A stretch of DNA of 64,000 nucleotides from positions 4,501,501 to 4,565,500 of the forward strand of contig NZ_CP130318.1 in the NCBI RefSeq assembly GCF_032268605.1, in the 5' to 3' direction. Position 1 is the stretch's first letter. The number at the start of each line of letters is the position of its first letter. This document shows positions 36,240 through 45,463 of this stretch, in pieces. This DNA is from Paenibacillus aurantius. Lineage in GTDB: Bacteria; Bacillota; Bacilli; Paenibacillales; NBRC-103111. The notes beneath the pieces were generated by a model. It was not told the DNA's origin, did not search any database, and worked only from the letters and a program-made list of their open reading frames with translations. Both the position numbers and the translations under genes were made by a program.

Positions 36240-37793
36240 TTATGACGGTACCTTCCGGGGCCTGTCAATTTGGCGGCGCCCGACGACCGCTTCCGCGGCG
36301 GAGCAGCGGTTGCGTCCCGCATGCTTGGAGCGGTACAGAGCCCGGTCGGCGGCATCAATCAATTCATTGGGGTATGGATTGCCGACAGTGGCGGCCACCC
36401 CCGCGCTAATCGTCACCCAGGGCGCTGCCTGGGAGTGCTCGTGGCGGATCGCCAGTTGCTCGATTCCGCAGCGAATCCGTTCGGCCCATTCCAACGCCCT
36501 TCCGGCATCCGGGCCGGTCAGGATGACGGCGAATTCCTCTCCGCCGTAGCGGGCCACAACCGCCTCCCGGTCCCGCAGAAGGGATTCTGCAGTTGATGCG
36601 ACGAGCTTCAGGCAATCGTCGCCGGCCAGGTGCCCATAGTTGTCGTTGTAAGCCTTGAAGCAGTCAATATCGAAGATAATAAGGGCGGGTGCCGGGCCGC
36701 TGCCCCCCGCCACCCGGCACTCGTGCTCCAGTCTTTCGTTAAAGAACCGCCGGTTCGCAATGTTGGTCAGACCGTCCATGGAGGAGAGCACCTGCAGCTT
36801 GCGGTTCGCCTCCTGAAGGGCATCCTCCGCTTCCTTTCGGACGGTAATGTCATTCATGGTGCCGGAGGTCCCGGTCACGAGGCCGTTCTCATCCTTTAGA
36901 ACCTTGGCCCTGATCTCCATCCAGCGGGTTTCCTTCTCCCGTGTTTCGTACCGGGTGATGAGATGCAGAGACTCCTTCCATTCCGAAGTGACCGCCGAAT
37001 AACGCTCTTCCTTGCCCGCCAGATCGTCGGGATGCAGGTACCGGGTGAACGGAGTACCGAGGCTCTCTTTCACCGGGTAGCCGGTCAGGTGCTCCCACGC
37101 CGGGTTAAGAAAGGTCCAGCGCCCTTTCCAGTCGGTCTGGAAGATAATCTCCTGGACATTGTTGACAACCGATTCATACCTCTCGGTAAGCTGGCGGAAT
37201 TTCCCTTCGTTCTCCGCCACACGCCGGCGGGCTTCATTGCTGTACCGGATAAAGTGGGTGACATAGAAGGCGACGGCCCCGCCAAGGAGCGAAATGGGAA
37301 TATGGTAGGAAAGCACCAGGCAGAGAAGCTCCCGCTCCTCAAGGTGCAGATAGAACAACACAATAATCGCAGCCAGACTGAACACGTTCATGAGAAAGGC
37401 TTTGAGCGCAAACCCAAGCCTGAGGCGAAACAGGAGGCCGCAGATCAGCCCGATCAGAAGGATACCTGCCGCGGCATAAATTGAAGTGGGGGTCACGCCG
37501 AACATGACCAGGCGGGCGGCCGCCATGATTCCCGCCGCTGCCAGAGCGGCCCCCATGCCTCCGTAGACGGCGGGAATGACAATGGCCAGATGGCGCAGAT
37601 CGGCAATAACGCCGAACTTCAAATGAAGGGAGAACTGCATGAGGATAATCCCCACGATTCCGTATCCGACGGCCCAGCCCGCCCGAAGGGGCCACGATAA
37701 ATGCGGGGACAAGGGCCGGCTTTTGAAGACTTCGCCCAAAATAACGAAGCAGGAGATGAGGAGACTGATATTGATAATAAAATCGCGAAGCAA
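36240..37793 (-). CDS. Membrane diguanylate cyclase with 5TM, PAS and GGDEF domains
   Basis: A 517-residue protein. Residues 1-185 are six or so hydrophobic helices of the 5TM-5TMR_LYT type (FGVIADLRHLAIVIPAVYGGMGAALAAAGIMAAARLV), 200-330 a PAS domain with PAC (ERYESVVNNVQEIIFQTDWKGRWTFLNPAWEHLTGYP), and 345-500 a GGDEF domain with the active motif GGEEF. It should make cyclic di-GMP in response to a membrane or PAS-bound signal. The inhibitory RxxD site five residues before the motif reads RDRE, so product inhibition may be lost. No effector genes lie adjacent; two HD-GYP enzymes are elsewhere in the window. Confidence 0.92.
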   Translation of the reverse strand: MLRDFIINISLLISCFVILGEVFKSRPLSPHLSWPLRAGWAVGYGIVGIILMQFSLHLKFGVIADLRHLAIVIPAVYGGMGAALAAAGIMAAARLVMFGVTPTSIYAAAGILLIGLICGLLFRLRLGFALKAFLMNVFSLAAIIVLFYLHLEERELLCLVLSYHIPISLLGGAVAFYVTHFIRYSNEARRRVAENEGKFRQLTERYESVVNNVQEIIFQTDWKGRWTFLNPAWEHLTGYPVKESLGTPFTRYLHPDDLAGKEERYSAVTSEWKESLHLITRYETREKETRWMEIRAKVLKDENGLVTGTSGTMNDITVRKEAEDALQEANRKLQVLSSMDGLTNIANRRFFNERLEHECRVAGGSGPAPALIIFDIDCFKAYNDNYGHLAGDDCLKLVASTAESLLRDREAVVARYGGEEFAVILTGPDAGRALEWAERIRCGIEQLAIRHEHSQAAPWVTISAGVAATVGNPYPNELIDAADRALYRSKHAGRNRCSAAEAVVGRRQIDRPRKVPS

Positions 37794-37969
37794 ATGGATC
37801 CCCTTCCCGGATTACGCTTAAGAAATCGCCAAAATTAGACAAACTTTTACAAATATTATAACCCAAGCCCGGGTGATTAGGAACCCGGTTTTTGGATTTT
37901 GCCGTTCTACTTTACCCTATTCCATGACTTATGGCCTACTAACGTTAGCTTTTCTCCCATCCCCGTAAG

Positions 37970-38012
37970 AAAACCCGCCGTTTTCCTGGAGCCAGGAGCA
38001 CGAAGCGGGTTT
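37970..38012 (-). terminator. Terminator after the sulfatase gene
   Basis: On the minus strand AAACCCGC ... GCGGGTTT with an inner TCCTGG/CCAGGA stem, followed by TTCTT. The rest of the 343-bp gap (37794-38136) shows no coding or regulatory signal that I can support. Confidence 0.75.
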
Positions 38013-38136
38013 AAAAGGGGTTACTTATTGGGGGACTCCCCGTGCCTTGGCCGCAATGGAAAGTCGCCCGCCTCTTAGGATCCTGCTGCGGATGGACCGG
38101 TTTATCCGCCAATATGGTTACTGTATCCGGAGTGCC

Positions 38137-39501
38137 CTAGGGCAGCGGCAGGCGGAAGGAATCCGCCGTCCGGTCGATCCATTCCTGCAGCTTAAGGCCA
38201 AGCCTCCGCCGTTCCTCCCGGTAAAGCGGGTTATGGGCCAGGTTGACCTGCTCGAACGGGTCTTCGTTGAGGTTGAACAAGAGCCACGGCACTTCCTCAA
38301 AGCAAACGTACTTCCATCCGTCACGGGTAACGATTCCGCGCCAAGCCCGGTCTACGCTGTTATGGTGCCCCGTCGGAACGACGCACTGCAAATAGGCGGA
38401 ATCGGGTTCCTCCTTCTTCGGACGCGTCGCGAGCCGGTAATGGGAATAATCCGTCCCGTCCATCCAAGCGGGCGGTTCGATTCCGCACAGCCCCAAGGTC
38501 GTCGGGGCAATATCGACGTGATTCAAAGGCACGGGAAAGAAGCCGTTGCGGTATTCATCGTAATAAGGCTGGGCCCCGCTCATGATAAAAGGCACCCGGA
38601 TCGCTTCTTCGTAGGCGGTCGTTTTGCGGATCTGCCCGTGGGACCCGTGCATATCCCCGTGATCGCTGAAGAAGACCAGGTGGGTATCGCGGGCAAGTCC
38701 CGCGCTCTCCAGCGCCTCCCGCAGGCGGCCCAGGTTCCAGTCCAGATTCTCGATCATGGCGTAGTAGCCCGCCAGCTCTCTTCGGGCTCTCGCGGTCACT
38801 CTCTCCACGGCCGGGACGTTCGGCCGGAGCCGGATCTCCGCGGGACGGCGGCGCCCCATGAACGGCTCAGGGCCCGCATAAGGGTCATGGGGCGGCTGCA
38901 CCGACAGCACGGCGAAGAACGGCTGGCTTCGCCCTTCCCGGCGTGCGCCCCCTATTTCCCGTACATAATCGATCAGCAGGTCCGTCAGGGCGTCGGTTTC
39001 GAAGCCGGGCAGCCGGTAATGAAAGGCCTCCTCCCCTTCGCCTCCATGAACCCAGCAGTCCCAGGGACTGTTATTGTTCTCGTACCCGACCCAGCGGGAG
39101 AAGCCTCCCCGGCGTTCCGGCGGCACGATGTGCATGGCGGCTCTGCCCTTGTCCTCCTGGAAGCCGTCGAGATGCCATTTGCCGAAATAAGCGGTATCAT
39201 ATCCATGATCGTTGAAGACATGGGCGACGGTCGGCATATCCGGCGGCAGCTGCTTCTGGTGCCCGGGGACGGCCTCGTGAGGGTATTTGCTTGTCAGCAG
39301 CGAGCCCCTGTAAGGGCAGCATAGCGGGAAGCCCGCTACGGCGGAGGTGAAATGAACACCGGTTGCGGCTAGAATGTCCATATGGGGGGTGGAGACGTTG
39401 GGATCTCCGTTGCAGCTCATGGCCTGGGCCCGGTGCTGATCGCCGAAGATCCAGATGACGTTCTTAGCGCCGTCCGGGATTGGGGGAACCGAATCCGGCA
39501 T
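38137..39501 (-). CDS. Sulfatase family hydrolase
   Basis: A 454-residue arylsulfatase-type enzyme. The formylglycine motif is C61-C-P63-Y-R65-G, near the expected place, in FPLCCPYRGSLLTSKYPH. Other metal-binding parts are IWIFGDQHRAQ at the N-terminus, YDTAYFGKWHLDG, and LVFFSDHGDMHGSHGQIRKTTAYEEAIRVPF. No signal peptide is present, so the enzyme is cytoplasmic and would need a formylglycine-generating (anSME or FGE-type) partner encoded elsewhere. The substrate is probably a sulfated sugar or arylsulfate. ATG 39501 with AAAGGAG 9 nt upstream. It is divergent from an AraC regulator, its likely controller. Confidence 0.9.
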   Translation of the reverse strand: MPDSVPPIPDGAKNVIWIFGDQHRAQAMSCNGDPNVSTPHMDILAATGVHFTSAVAGFPLCCPYRGSLLTSKYPHEAVPGHQKQLPPDMPTVAHVFNDHGYDTAYFGKWHLDGFQEDKGRAAMHIVPPERRGGFSRWVGYENNNSPWDCWVHGGEGEEAFHYRLPGFETDALTDLLIDYVREIGGARREGRSQPFFAVLSVQPPHDPYAGPEPFMGRRRPAEIRLRPNVPAVERVTARARRELAGYYAMIENLDWNLGRLREALESAGLARDTHLVFFSDHGDMHGSHGQIRKTTAYEEAIRVPFIMSGAQPYYDEYRNGFFPVPLNHVDIAPTTLGLCGIEPPAWMDGTDYSHYRLATRPKKEEPDSAYLQCVVPTGHHNSVDRAWRGIVTRDGWKYVCFEEVPWLLFNLNEDPFEQVNLAHNPLYREERRRLGLKLQEWIDRTADSFRLPLP

Positions 39502-39619
39502 GCTCTTCTACTCCTTTCGGCCGCGCCTCTCATTCTTGCGTTCTCATGAGGGCTTGACCCTTTTATAATGGAAACAGGCCATTTCTGCGGCCCTGCTACC
39601 CCTGACTCCGAGGTGAACC

Positions 39620-40447
39620 ATGAAGGAATCCAACCAAGCATTTATTCACAGCTACTTGTCCAACACCCAGGTCAATCTGGAGGTGGTGGCCCATACCAAA
39701 GTATCCGAGAGCTGGAAGGACACGAACAACATATCCCCTTACAACCGGTTTTACTTCATCCGGCAAGGCAGGGGACGAATCGAAATCGGCGGAAAGGTCT
39801 ATTGCCCGGTCCCGGGCCAGTTGGTCCTCATTCCGGCGGGTACCGTTTATTCGTACGGAACGGAGCCTGCCGACACCTACCTGAAATACTGGTGCCATTT
39901 TACGGCCGAGATCGGCGATGTGAGCCTGTTCGATCTACTCGTTCTGCCTTCCGTCATCGACGTCCGGGACGAGGCTTATCTGGAGGGATGCTTCCGCCGG
40001 CTGATGGACCTGACCGAAAGCGGGGAGTTTACCTCGGCCCTCCGAAGCAAAGCCGTCCTGCTGGACATCATCTGCCTCTATATCGAGCATACATCCGTCG
40101 ACACCATCCGAACCGGCGGCTCCTCCATGGAGAAGATCAACCGGGTGCTGCAGTACATCGATAGCCACCTGGCCGAAAGCGTAACCGTCGAGGAGCTGGC
40201 CAAGCTCGTGCATTTTCATCCGAATTATTTCATCCGCTTCTTCAAAACGATGCTGGGCTCCCCGCCCATCCTCTACATCACCAAACGGCGGATGGAAAAG
40301 GCCAAAACCCTCCTCGTCACGACTGACAAAAGCATTTCGGAGATTGCCGAGGAAGTGGGCCTTCAGCTTCATTATTTCTCCCGCGCCTTTCGCGGGCATT
40401 CCGGCTTCTCCCCGACCGAATACCGGCAGCAGCGGCTGGAGGACTAG
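39620..40447 (+). CDS. AraC family transcriptional regulator
   Basis: A 275-residue AraC-type regulator with an N-terminal cupin-like sensor domain (about 15-160: YNRFYFIRQGRGRIEIGGKVYCPVPGQLVLIPAGTVYSYG) and two C-terminal helix-turn-helix motifs (about 175-270: INRVLQYIDSHLAESVTVEELAKLVHFHPNYFIRFFKTMLG and SISEIAEEVGLQLHYFSRAFRGHSGFSPTEYRQ). It is divergent from the sulfatase gene with 118 bp between starts, so it probably activates it on sensing a sugar or a related compound. ATG 39620 with CGAGGTGAAC upstream. Confidence 0.9.
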   Translation: MKESNQAFIHSYLSNTQVNLEVVAHTKVSESWKDTNNISPYNRFYFIRQGRGRIEIGGKVYCPVPGQLVLIPAGTVYSYGTEPADTYLKYWCHFTAEIGDVSLFDLLVLPSVIDVRDEAYLEGCFRRLMDLTESGEFTSALRSKAVLLDIICLYIEHTSVDTIRTGGSSMEKINRVLQYIDSHLAESVTVEELAKLVHFHPNYFIRFFKTMLGSPPILYITKRRMEKAKTLLVTTDKSISEIAEEVGLQLHYFSRAFRGHSGFSPTEYRQQRLED

Positions 40448-40507
40448 TCAACTCCCTTCATTATCCGCCAACATACCACACCTTTCAATCCCAAAACGGA
40501 AGAAATG

Positions 40508-40536
40508 CAAAAAAGCCCTTCCGGGGGAAGGGGCTG
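40508..40536 (-). terminator. Terminator downstream of fni
   Basis: On the minus strand AGCCCCTTCC-CCC-GGAAGGGCT followed by TTTTTTGC. It is 230 bp past the fni stop codon. Between it and fni lie the 32-bp palindrome (40661-40692) and nothing coding that I can support. Confidence 0.8.
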
Positions 40537-40660
40537 AAGGTTGCGGTATGGAGGAGGAGACGAAGTCCAGCTTAGCAGGAGGAAACCAAAACACCAAGGA
40601 GAGCCGGTCAGAGGTCCGGCCTTTTCCGTTCGCCCGCTGCCTTAGGAAGCGGATCGACAC

Positions 40661-40692
40661 TACCGGCTAAGGCACTAGTGCCTTAGCCGGTA
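40661..40692. repeat. Perfect 32-bp palindrome
   Basis: TACCGGCTAAGGCACT followed directly by its own reverse complement, with no loop. A further copy of the arm, CGGCTAAGGCACTA, overlaps the fni stop codon at 40758-40771. Related copies are found at 26003 and 29971. It lies between AraC and fni and could be a protein-binding site, a mobile repeat or a stability element. Confidence 0.8.
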
Positions 40693-40768
40693 ACTTTCTT
40701 GGTGAGAAGACCCTCTCTAAGCGCACGAAAATGAATAAGAAAGCAGAACTTCATTTGCGGCTAAGGCA

Positions 40769-41791
40769 CTAAATGCGCACGAGCCGGTCTGTCGCTCGAA
40801 GCGCCGTCACGTCCCGGGCGCCGATGCCGAACATCGCTGCCCGCAGCTCGAGCGTGATGCGCGCGAACAACGCATCGAGCCGTTCGGCGGAGTCGACCGC
40901 GGGCGCAAGCAGCGACCGGCCGAAGCCGGCCAGGCTGGCGCCCAGCGCCAGCGCCTTGGCGGCGTCGACGCCGGTGGCGAGCCCGCCGCTCGCGACGACG
41001 GTGCCGTCCGGCGCGGCCTCGCACACGCGGCGCAGGCATTCGGCCGTCGGCGTGCCCCAGCCGGCGAAGGCATCGGCCGCCGCCCGGAGGACGTCGTCGC
41101 GGGAGCGGTGCTTCTCCACCTGGCTCCACGAAGTGCCGCCAGCTCCCGCGACGTCGACGAAGCTCACCCCGGCGTCGAACAGCCGCCGGGCGGTGCCGCC
41201 GTCGATGCCCCAGCCGACCTCCTTCACGCCGACCGGCACGCTGAGCTCCCGGGCCAGCCGTTCGATCTTCGGCAGCAGCCCCGCAAAGTTGACGTCGCCT
41301 TCCGGCTGAAACACCTCCTGAAGGCTGTTCAGGTGGAGAATCAGGCCGTCGGCGTCCACCCGTTCGATCACGCGGCGGCAGTCCTCCACCGATACGCCGT
41401 AATTCAGCTGAACCGCGCCAAGGTTCGCGAGCAGCGGAATCGACGGCGCGGCATCACGCACCCGGAACGTCTCCGCTGCGGCCGGATTCTCGATCGCCGC
41501 CCGTACGGAGCCGAGCCCCATCGCCCAGCCATGCCGCTCGGCTGCCTCGGCAAGCCTCCGGTTGATCGCTCCGCCCTCTGTCGTGCCGCCGGTCATGGAG
41601 CTGACGAGCAGCGGGGCTTTTAGCTTCCGACCGAGGAACTCCGCTTCGAGGGAAACCGCGGCGAAGTCCAGCTCAGGAAGGGCGTTGTGAAGAAACCGGT
41701 ACTCCTCCAGCCCTGTCGTAATCCCCGTTCCTTCCACCGTCTCGTTCAGGCAGATGCCGATGTGCTCGTTCTTGCGTCGCTCCGTCCCCAC
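40769..41791 (-). CDS. fni: Type 2 isopentenyl-diphosphate delta-isomerase
   Basis: A 340-residue FMN-dependent IPP isomerase (type II). RKNEHIGICLNE at the N-terminus, LKAPLLVSSMTGGT for FMN binding, LHLNSLQEVFQPEGDVNF with the catalytic glutamine, VGVKEVGWGI and VASGGLATGVDAAKALALGA are all typical. It balances IPP and DMAPP, the building units for carotenoids, and stands directly downstream (173 bp) of the carotenoid operon on the same strand. It is more GC-rich than its neighbours. Start is GTG 41791 with GGGAGG 8 nt upstream. Confidence 0.95.
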   Translation of the reverse strand: MGTERRKNEHIGICLNETVEGTGITTGLEEYRFLHNALPELDFAAVSLEAEFLGRKLKAPLLVSSMTGGTTEGGAINRRLAEAAERHGWAMGLGSVRAAIENPAAAETFRVRDAAPSIPLLANLGAVQLNYGVSVEDCRRVIERVDADGLILHLNSLQEVFQPEGDVNFAGLLPKIERLARELSVPVGVKEVGWGIDGGTARRLFDAGVSFVDVAGAGGTSWSQVEKHRSRDDVLRAAADAFAGWGTPTAECLRRVCEAAPDGTVVASGGLATGVDAAKALALGASLAGFGRSLLAPAVDSAERLDALFARITLELRAAMFGIGARDVTALRATDRLVRI

Positions 41792-41964
41792 TGCTGTAAC
41801 CTCCCGTTGTGTTCTAGCTCCTTATCCGTCCCCTTGGTTGGCAAGAAAGTCTGTGTCTCGCGCTTCCCTAACTCTAGGATGGCGGACCCTCGTTACCGGA
41901 TAAGCGCACTTATGCCGCCGTCCACTTTAATAGCGGTATTAGTATAGCGCGTTTTCCCCTGCCT

Positions 41965-43545
41965 TCACAACCGCGCTTGACGAAAGGCCGCAGCCCGCCC
42001 CCTGTCTTCCTCCAAAATGCGCTCGGCCACCAGCTGCCCGGACAGGGTCACCATGGGCGTTCCGCCGCCGGGATGCGTGGTGCCTCCGGTGAACCAGAGA
42101 CCGGGAATATTCGCCGCCCGGTTGGTGGGCCGGAAGAACGTTTGGCGGGCGGAATTCGAGGAGATGCCATAGATCGCCCCGCGGTAGGCACCGGTGTCGC
42201 GCTTCAGCTGCTCGGGGGTGTAGACGGCAGACACGTCCGGCCGGTCGATCCCTTTCAACCCGTACTCCGCAAGCCGGCGGAGGATGAAATCGCGGTACCG
42301 TTCCCCGTGCTCCTCCCAATCCCAGGCTTTCGAGGTATAGGGAGCGTTCACGAGAATAAAAAGATTGCTCCCTCCTTCCGGGGCGAGTCCCGGCTCGCTA
42401 TGTCCACTGTGGCACAAGTAGATGGCGGGGCTTTGGGGAGCCGTCCGGCTGTCAAAAATCTCGCCGAATTCCGAGCCGTAGTCTTCCGGGAAGAAAACCG
42501 TATGATGAAGCAGCTCCTCATACCGGTTCCGTACTCCGGCCAGTATAACAAAGCCGGACAAGGAGGGCTCGTAGCGGTCGATCCGCTTGTCGGGCATGGC
42601 CGGCCGGTCCTCTTCGTCCAAGAGCTCGCGGCAGACGGTCAGCACATCCCCGTTCGCCACGACGAGATCGGCCTCGAGCCGCTCTCCTTGCGGCGTCGTC
42701 CGGGCGCCGTACCCTGCATCCGCCGATTCGCCGGGTCCCCCCTGCGGCTCCGTCCTCTCCTGCAGCTCCACGCCGGCTGCCCTTCCACCGCGGACAAGAA
42801 TCAGCTTGACCTTACCCCCGGTTCGGATGTCCACGCCAAGCTCCCGGGCCAGCCTGACGAACGCTTCCGGAATCGCATACGTTCCGCCTTGTACAGCGTA
42901 GATGCCGAGAGAGGCCTCCACATGGGCCAGCATCGCGAAGATGGCCGGTGCGCGGTAGGGGGACGACCCTACGTATGTCGCGTACCGGCCAAACAAGCCG
43001 AGCGTGTAGGGATGACGGAAGTGTTTCTCTAATCTCTCCTGCAGCGTCGTGAGCGGCCGGATTCTCAGGAAACCGGCCGCCAGGCGGGGACTCAGCTTAT
43101 CCTTCCAGGTCAGAAGCATCCGGCTCAGAAAATGCTTTTCCGCCTCCCGGTACAAAGCCTCCGCCTCCTTCATGAAGGCCGGGTAGCGTAGCGCATCCTC
43201 GGGGCTGTAGCGGGCGATCTGCTCCTGCATGGCCTCCCGGTCCTCCGTCAGGTCCACCCGGCTGCCGTCCGGAAAGATATTGCGGGCGGCAGGCTCCAGC
43301 CGGCGGAGGGTCAAATAATCCTCCATTCTTCGGCCGACCGAGGTGAACACCCGTTCAAAGAGATGCGGCATGGTGATCGTGCTCGGGCCCCGGTCGAACG
43401 AATACTCTCCCATCCGGACCCGCTGGAGCTTGCCGCCAGCCGTCTCCTGCGCCTCCACTACCGTGACCCGGTACCCCGCGTGGGCGAGCCGGATCGCACA
43501 CGACAGCCCGCCGAGTCCGGCGCCGATGACGATGACCTTCTTCAT
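41965..43545 (-). CDS. CrtP/CrtNb-like carotenoid oxidase (FAD)
   Basis: A 526-residue FAD amine-oxidase-type enzyme. The dinucleotide motif is VIVIGAGLGGLSCAIRLAHAGYRVTVVE, and the C-terminal FAD motif is FTGGTTHPGGGTPMVTLSGQLVAERIL. The middle (YVGSSPYRAPAIFAMLAH) and the C-terminus match the diaponeurosporene oxidase CrtP rather than the desaturase CrtN. It would oxidise a terminal methyl group of a C30 carotenoid, but a desaturase role is possible. ATG 43545 has GGGAGGCGG upstream and overlaps the stop codon of the glycosyltransferase by 4 nt (ATGA). It is last in the coupled operon before fni. Confidence 0.85.
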   Translation of the reverse strand: MKKVIVIGAGLGGLSCAIRLAHAGYRVTVVEAQETAGGKLQRVRMGEYSFDRGPSTITMPHLFERVFTSVGRRMEDYLTLRRLEPAARNIFPDGSRVDLTEDREAMQEQIARYSPEDALRYPAFMKEAEALYREAEKHFLSRMLLTWKDKLSPRLAAGFLRIRPLTTLQERLEKHFRHPYTLGLFGRYATYVGSSPYRAPAIFAMLAHVEASLGIYAVQGGTYAIPEAFVRLARELGVDIRTGGKVKLILVRGGRAAGVELQERTEPQGGPGESADAGYGARTTPQGERLEADLVVANGDVLTVCRELLDEEDRPAMPDKRIDRYEPSLSGFVILAGVRNRYEELLHHTVFFPEDYGSEFGEIFDSRTAPQSPAIYLCHSGHSEPGLAPEGGSNLFILVNAPYTSKAWDWEEHGERYRDFILRRLAEYGLKGIDRPDVSAVYTPEQLKRDTGAYRGAIYGISSNSARQTFFRPTNRAANIPGLWFTGGTTHPGGGTPMVTLSGQLVAERILEEDRGRAAAFRQARL

Positions 43546-44723
43546 GAATACCGCCTCCCTTTCCATACGTACCCTTGGCCTCCCGCTCCGGCCTTCCAGG
43601 AAGCAAGCGCAATACCGGTCAGGCAGACGATGCTGGCCGGAAGCAGGAAGGAAAGCCAGAACGGCTGTCCGTTCCGCAAGTCGACCGAAAGCTTGACGGC
43701 CGTCCCGAGCCCCCAGCCGATCAGGGCGGGAACAAGCCCGTCTCCTCCGCTTGCCCAGGCAAAGAGAGCCGCAGCCGGAGGAAAGAGGTACATCCCTCCG
43801 TACAGGAGAAGAATTCCCGCCAACAGAAGACGGCTCCGGCCTACGCCGGCGTAAATATTCTTCTTGTAGCCGTTCCATACGCCCTGCGCATCCTGGTACA
43901 TGCGCATGGAGACCTCACCGGTAACGTCGGCAAGCAGAACCGGCCGCCCCGCCCGCTTGACTGCGCGCGCGAGGCTCATGTCATCGACGAGCTCATTCCG
44001 GCAGGCGGTATGGCCACCTGCCGCCCGGTAGCTCTCCGCTTCGATGAGGAGGAACGCTCCGTGGGCGGCGGTGAAGCGGGGATCGGGGGACGTGCGCACC
44101 AAGCGGACGGGGAGGTGGCACGCCACCGTGAAGATCATGAGCGGCACCACCAGCCTTTCCAGCCAGGAGCCGACCTCCTGGCGGGGGAAGCCGGTAATGA
44201 GGCCGCTTCCCTGACCCTCGGCTGTCCCCATTGCCCGCTCCAGTGCGCCCGGTCTCAGCCTGGCGTCCGCGTCCAGGAAGAGCCACCAGTCTCCCTTCGC
44301 CTCGAGCGAAAGCTGGTGGCAGGCGAAGCATTTCCCGACCCAGCCGTCCGGCTTCGGCAGCCCATGCAGCAGCCGCAGGCGCGGATCGCCCTTCGCCGCC
44401 TCCCGGACCGCTTCCGCCGTGCCGTCGGTCGAGCCGTCGTCCAGCACGAGCACCTCCAGAGGGACGCCGCTCTGCGAGAGCACGGACCGGAGGCAGTCCC
44501 CGATATTGCCCTCTTCATTCCGGGCCGGGATCAGCACCGACAGGAAGGGAGCATCCCTCGGCGAACCTTTTCCCGCCGAGTAGCCTCCTTCAGCCGTGTC
44601 CGGCCTCTCCCCGTCGGAGGAGCACTGGCCGTTTCCAAGGCTCGGAAGCTGCGTCAGGTTCCACCAGACGAACAGCAGCTGGGCGGCCAGCAGGCCGGCG
44701 GTTATCCAGAGCAGGGCTGTCAT
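43542..44723 (-). CDS. GT2 glycosyltransferase of the carotenoid cluster (CruC/CrtQ-like)
   Basis: A 393-residue membrane-anchored family 2 glycosyltransferase: one N-terminal helix (LLWITAGLLAAQLLFVWW), the GT2 domain with SVLIPARNEEGNIGDCL, DDGSTDGT and the DxD motif LFLDADARLRPG, the Q/RxxRW-like region late in the domain, then two or three helices. Similar enzymes glycosylate carotenoids (CrtQ, CruC). A second, clearly CrtQ-type enzyme is encoded at 51808, so this one probably acts on the other end or on a hydroxyl group made by the CruF-like hydratase. ATG 44723 overlaps the acyltransferase stop codon by 4 nt. Confidence 0.8.
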   Translation of the reverse strand: MTALLWITAGLLAAQLLFVWWNLTQLPSLGNGQCSSDGERPDTAEGGYSAGKGSPRDAPFLSVLIPARNEEGNIGDCLRSVLSQSGVPLEVLVLDDGSTDGTAEAVREAAKGDPRLRLLHGLPKPDGWVGKCFACHQLSLEAKGDWWLFLDADARLRPGALERAMGTAEGQGSGLITGFPRQEVGSWLERLVVPLMIFTVACHLPVRLVRTSPDPRFTAAHGAFLLIEAESYRAAGGHTACRNELVDDMSLARAVKRAGRPVLLADVTGEVSMRMYQDAQGVWNGYKKNIYAGVGRSRLLLAGILLLYGGMYLFPPAAALFAWASGGDGLVPALIGWGLGTAVKLSVDLRNGQPFWLSFLLPASIVCLTGIALASWKAGAGGQGYVWKGRRYS

Positions 44724-45463
44724 AGGCCCACCCTCTTCTTGAAGGAATCGAAGGCGTCGCTGGTCGAGACACCGGGCTTCATGAGGGGACGGAAGCCGCA
44801 GGGCATGCCCCCGTCTTCCGCGGCAACGGCCCGCAGGGCCAGCTCCCGGTGGCCGTCGAGCTGGCTTTGGAGCAGGCGGCGCAGCTCCTCCGCTGCCGCC
44901 CTTCTGCCGAGCCGGCGCCAATCCTCCTTCACGGGCGTTCCGAAGAGGAGGGAAGCGTCCGCCTTCTGATGGCCGGCGAGCGAATAGTACAGGGTAACCG
45001 GGACGGCCGCCGCCTCCGGCACCCTTTCGAGCAGGCTGCCGATCCCTCCCTGGAACGCAAGCGGCCTCTCCTCGAGGTGCCGGATCTCTCCCTGCGGGAA
45101 GAGCCAGATGCTTCCCCCGTGCCTAATCCGGGTTTCCGCATACCGGAGAGAGTCGCGGATGGAGCGGGGGCTCGTTCGGTTAATGGAGAAGGCGCCGATT
45201 TTGCGGAAGAAGGGATAGCGCTCTAGCTGCTTCTCCTCCATCATGACGTAGTGATCCCCCCTCGAGGCCCGGCGAACGGCATAATGGACAAGAAGGCCAT
45301 CCCACCAGGAGCAGTGGTTGGCCATATAGACAAGGGGGCCTCGAGAGCCGGTGTCCGGATCCCCCGACAGACTTACGGAATGAAAGTGTCGGGGCAGCAA
45401 ATAATGCCGGTTGTAGCGGTCAAACAGACGCTCGAACCAGAGGCTTTTGGCGGCTTCGATCAT
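44720..45463 (-). CDS. PlsC-type acyltransferase of the carotenoid cluster
   Basis: A 247-residue 1-acylglycerol-3-phosphate acyltransferase-like protein. Motif I is NHCSWWDGLL (NHxxxxD), motif II GAFSINRTSPRSIRD, and motif III LFPQGEIRHLE. In a carotenoid operon it most likely attaches a fatty acid to the sugar (CruD-like role), parallel to but unrelated to CrtO at 51266. The ATG at 45463 overlaps the CruF-like stop codon by 4 nt and is preceded by AGGAGGGGAG. It has no clear membrane helix but probably binds membranes. Confidence 0.8.
   Translation of the reverse strand: MIEAAKSLWFERLFDRYNRHYLLPRHFHSVSLSGDPDTGSRGPLVYMANHCSWWDGLLVHYAVRRASRGDHYVMMEEKQLERYPFFRKIGAFSINRTSPRSIRDSLRYAETRIRHGGSIWLFPQGEIRHLEERPLAFQGGIGSLLERVPEAAAVPVTLYYSLAGHQKADASLLFGTPVKEDWRRLGRRAAAEELRRLLQSQLDGHRELALRAVAAEDGGMPCGFRPLMKPGVSTSDAFDSFKKRVGL

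Noticed and set aside
40448-40768. A coding gene between the AraC regulator and fni.
   Set aside because: The open frame here is an out-of-frame continuation over the AraC 3' end and crosses a terminator hairpin and the 32-bp palindrome; no start with a ribosome site was found.
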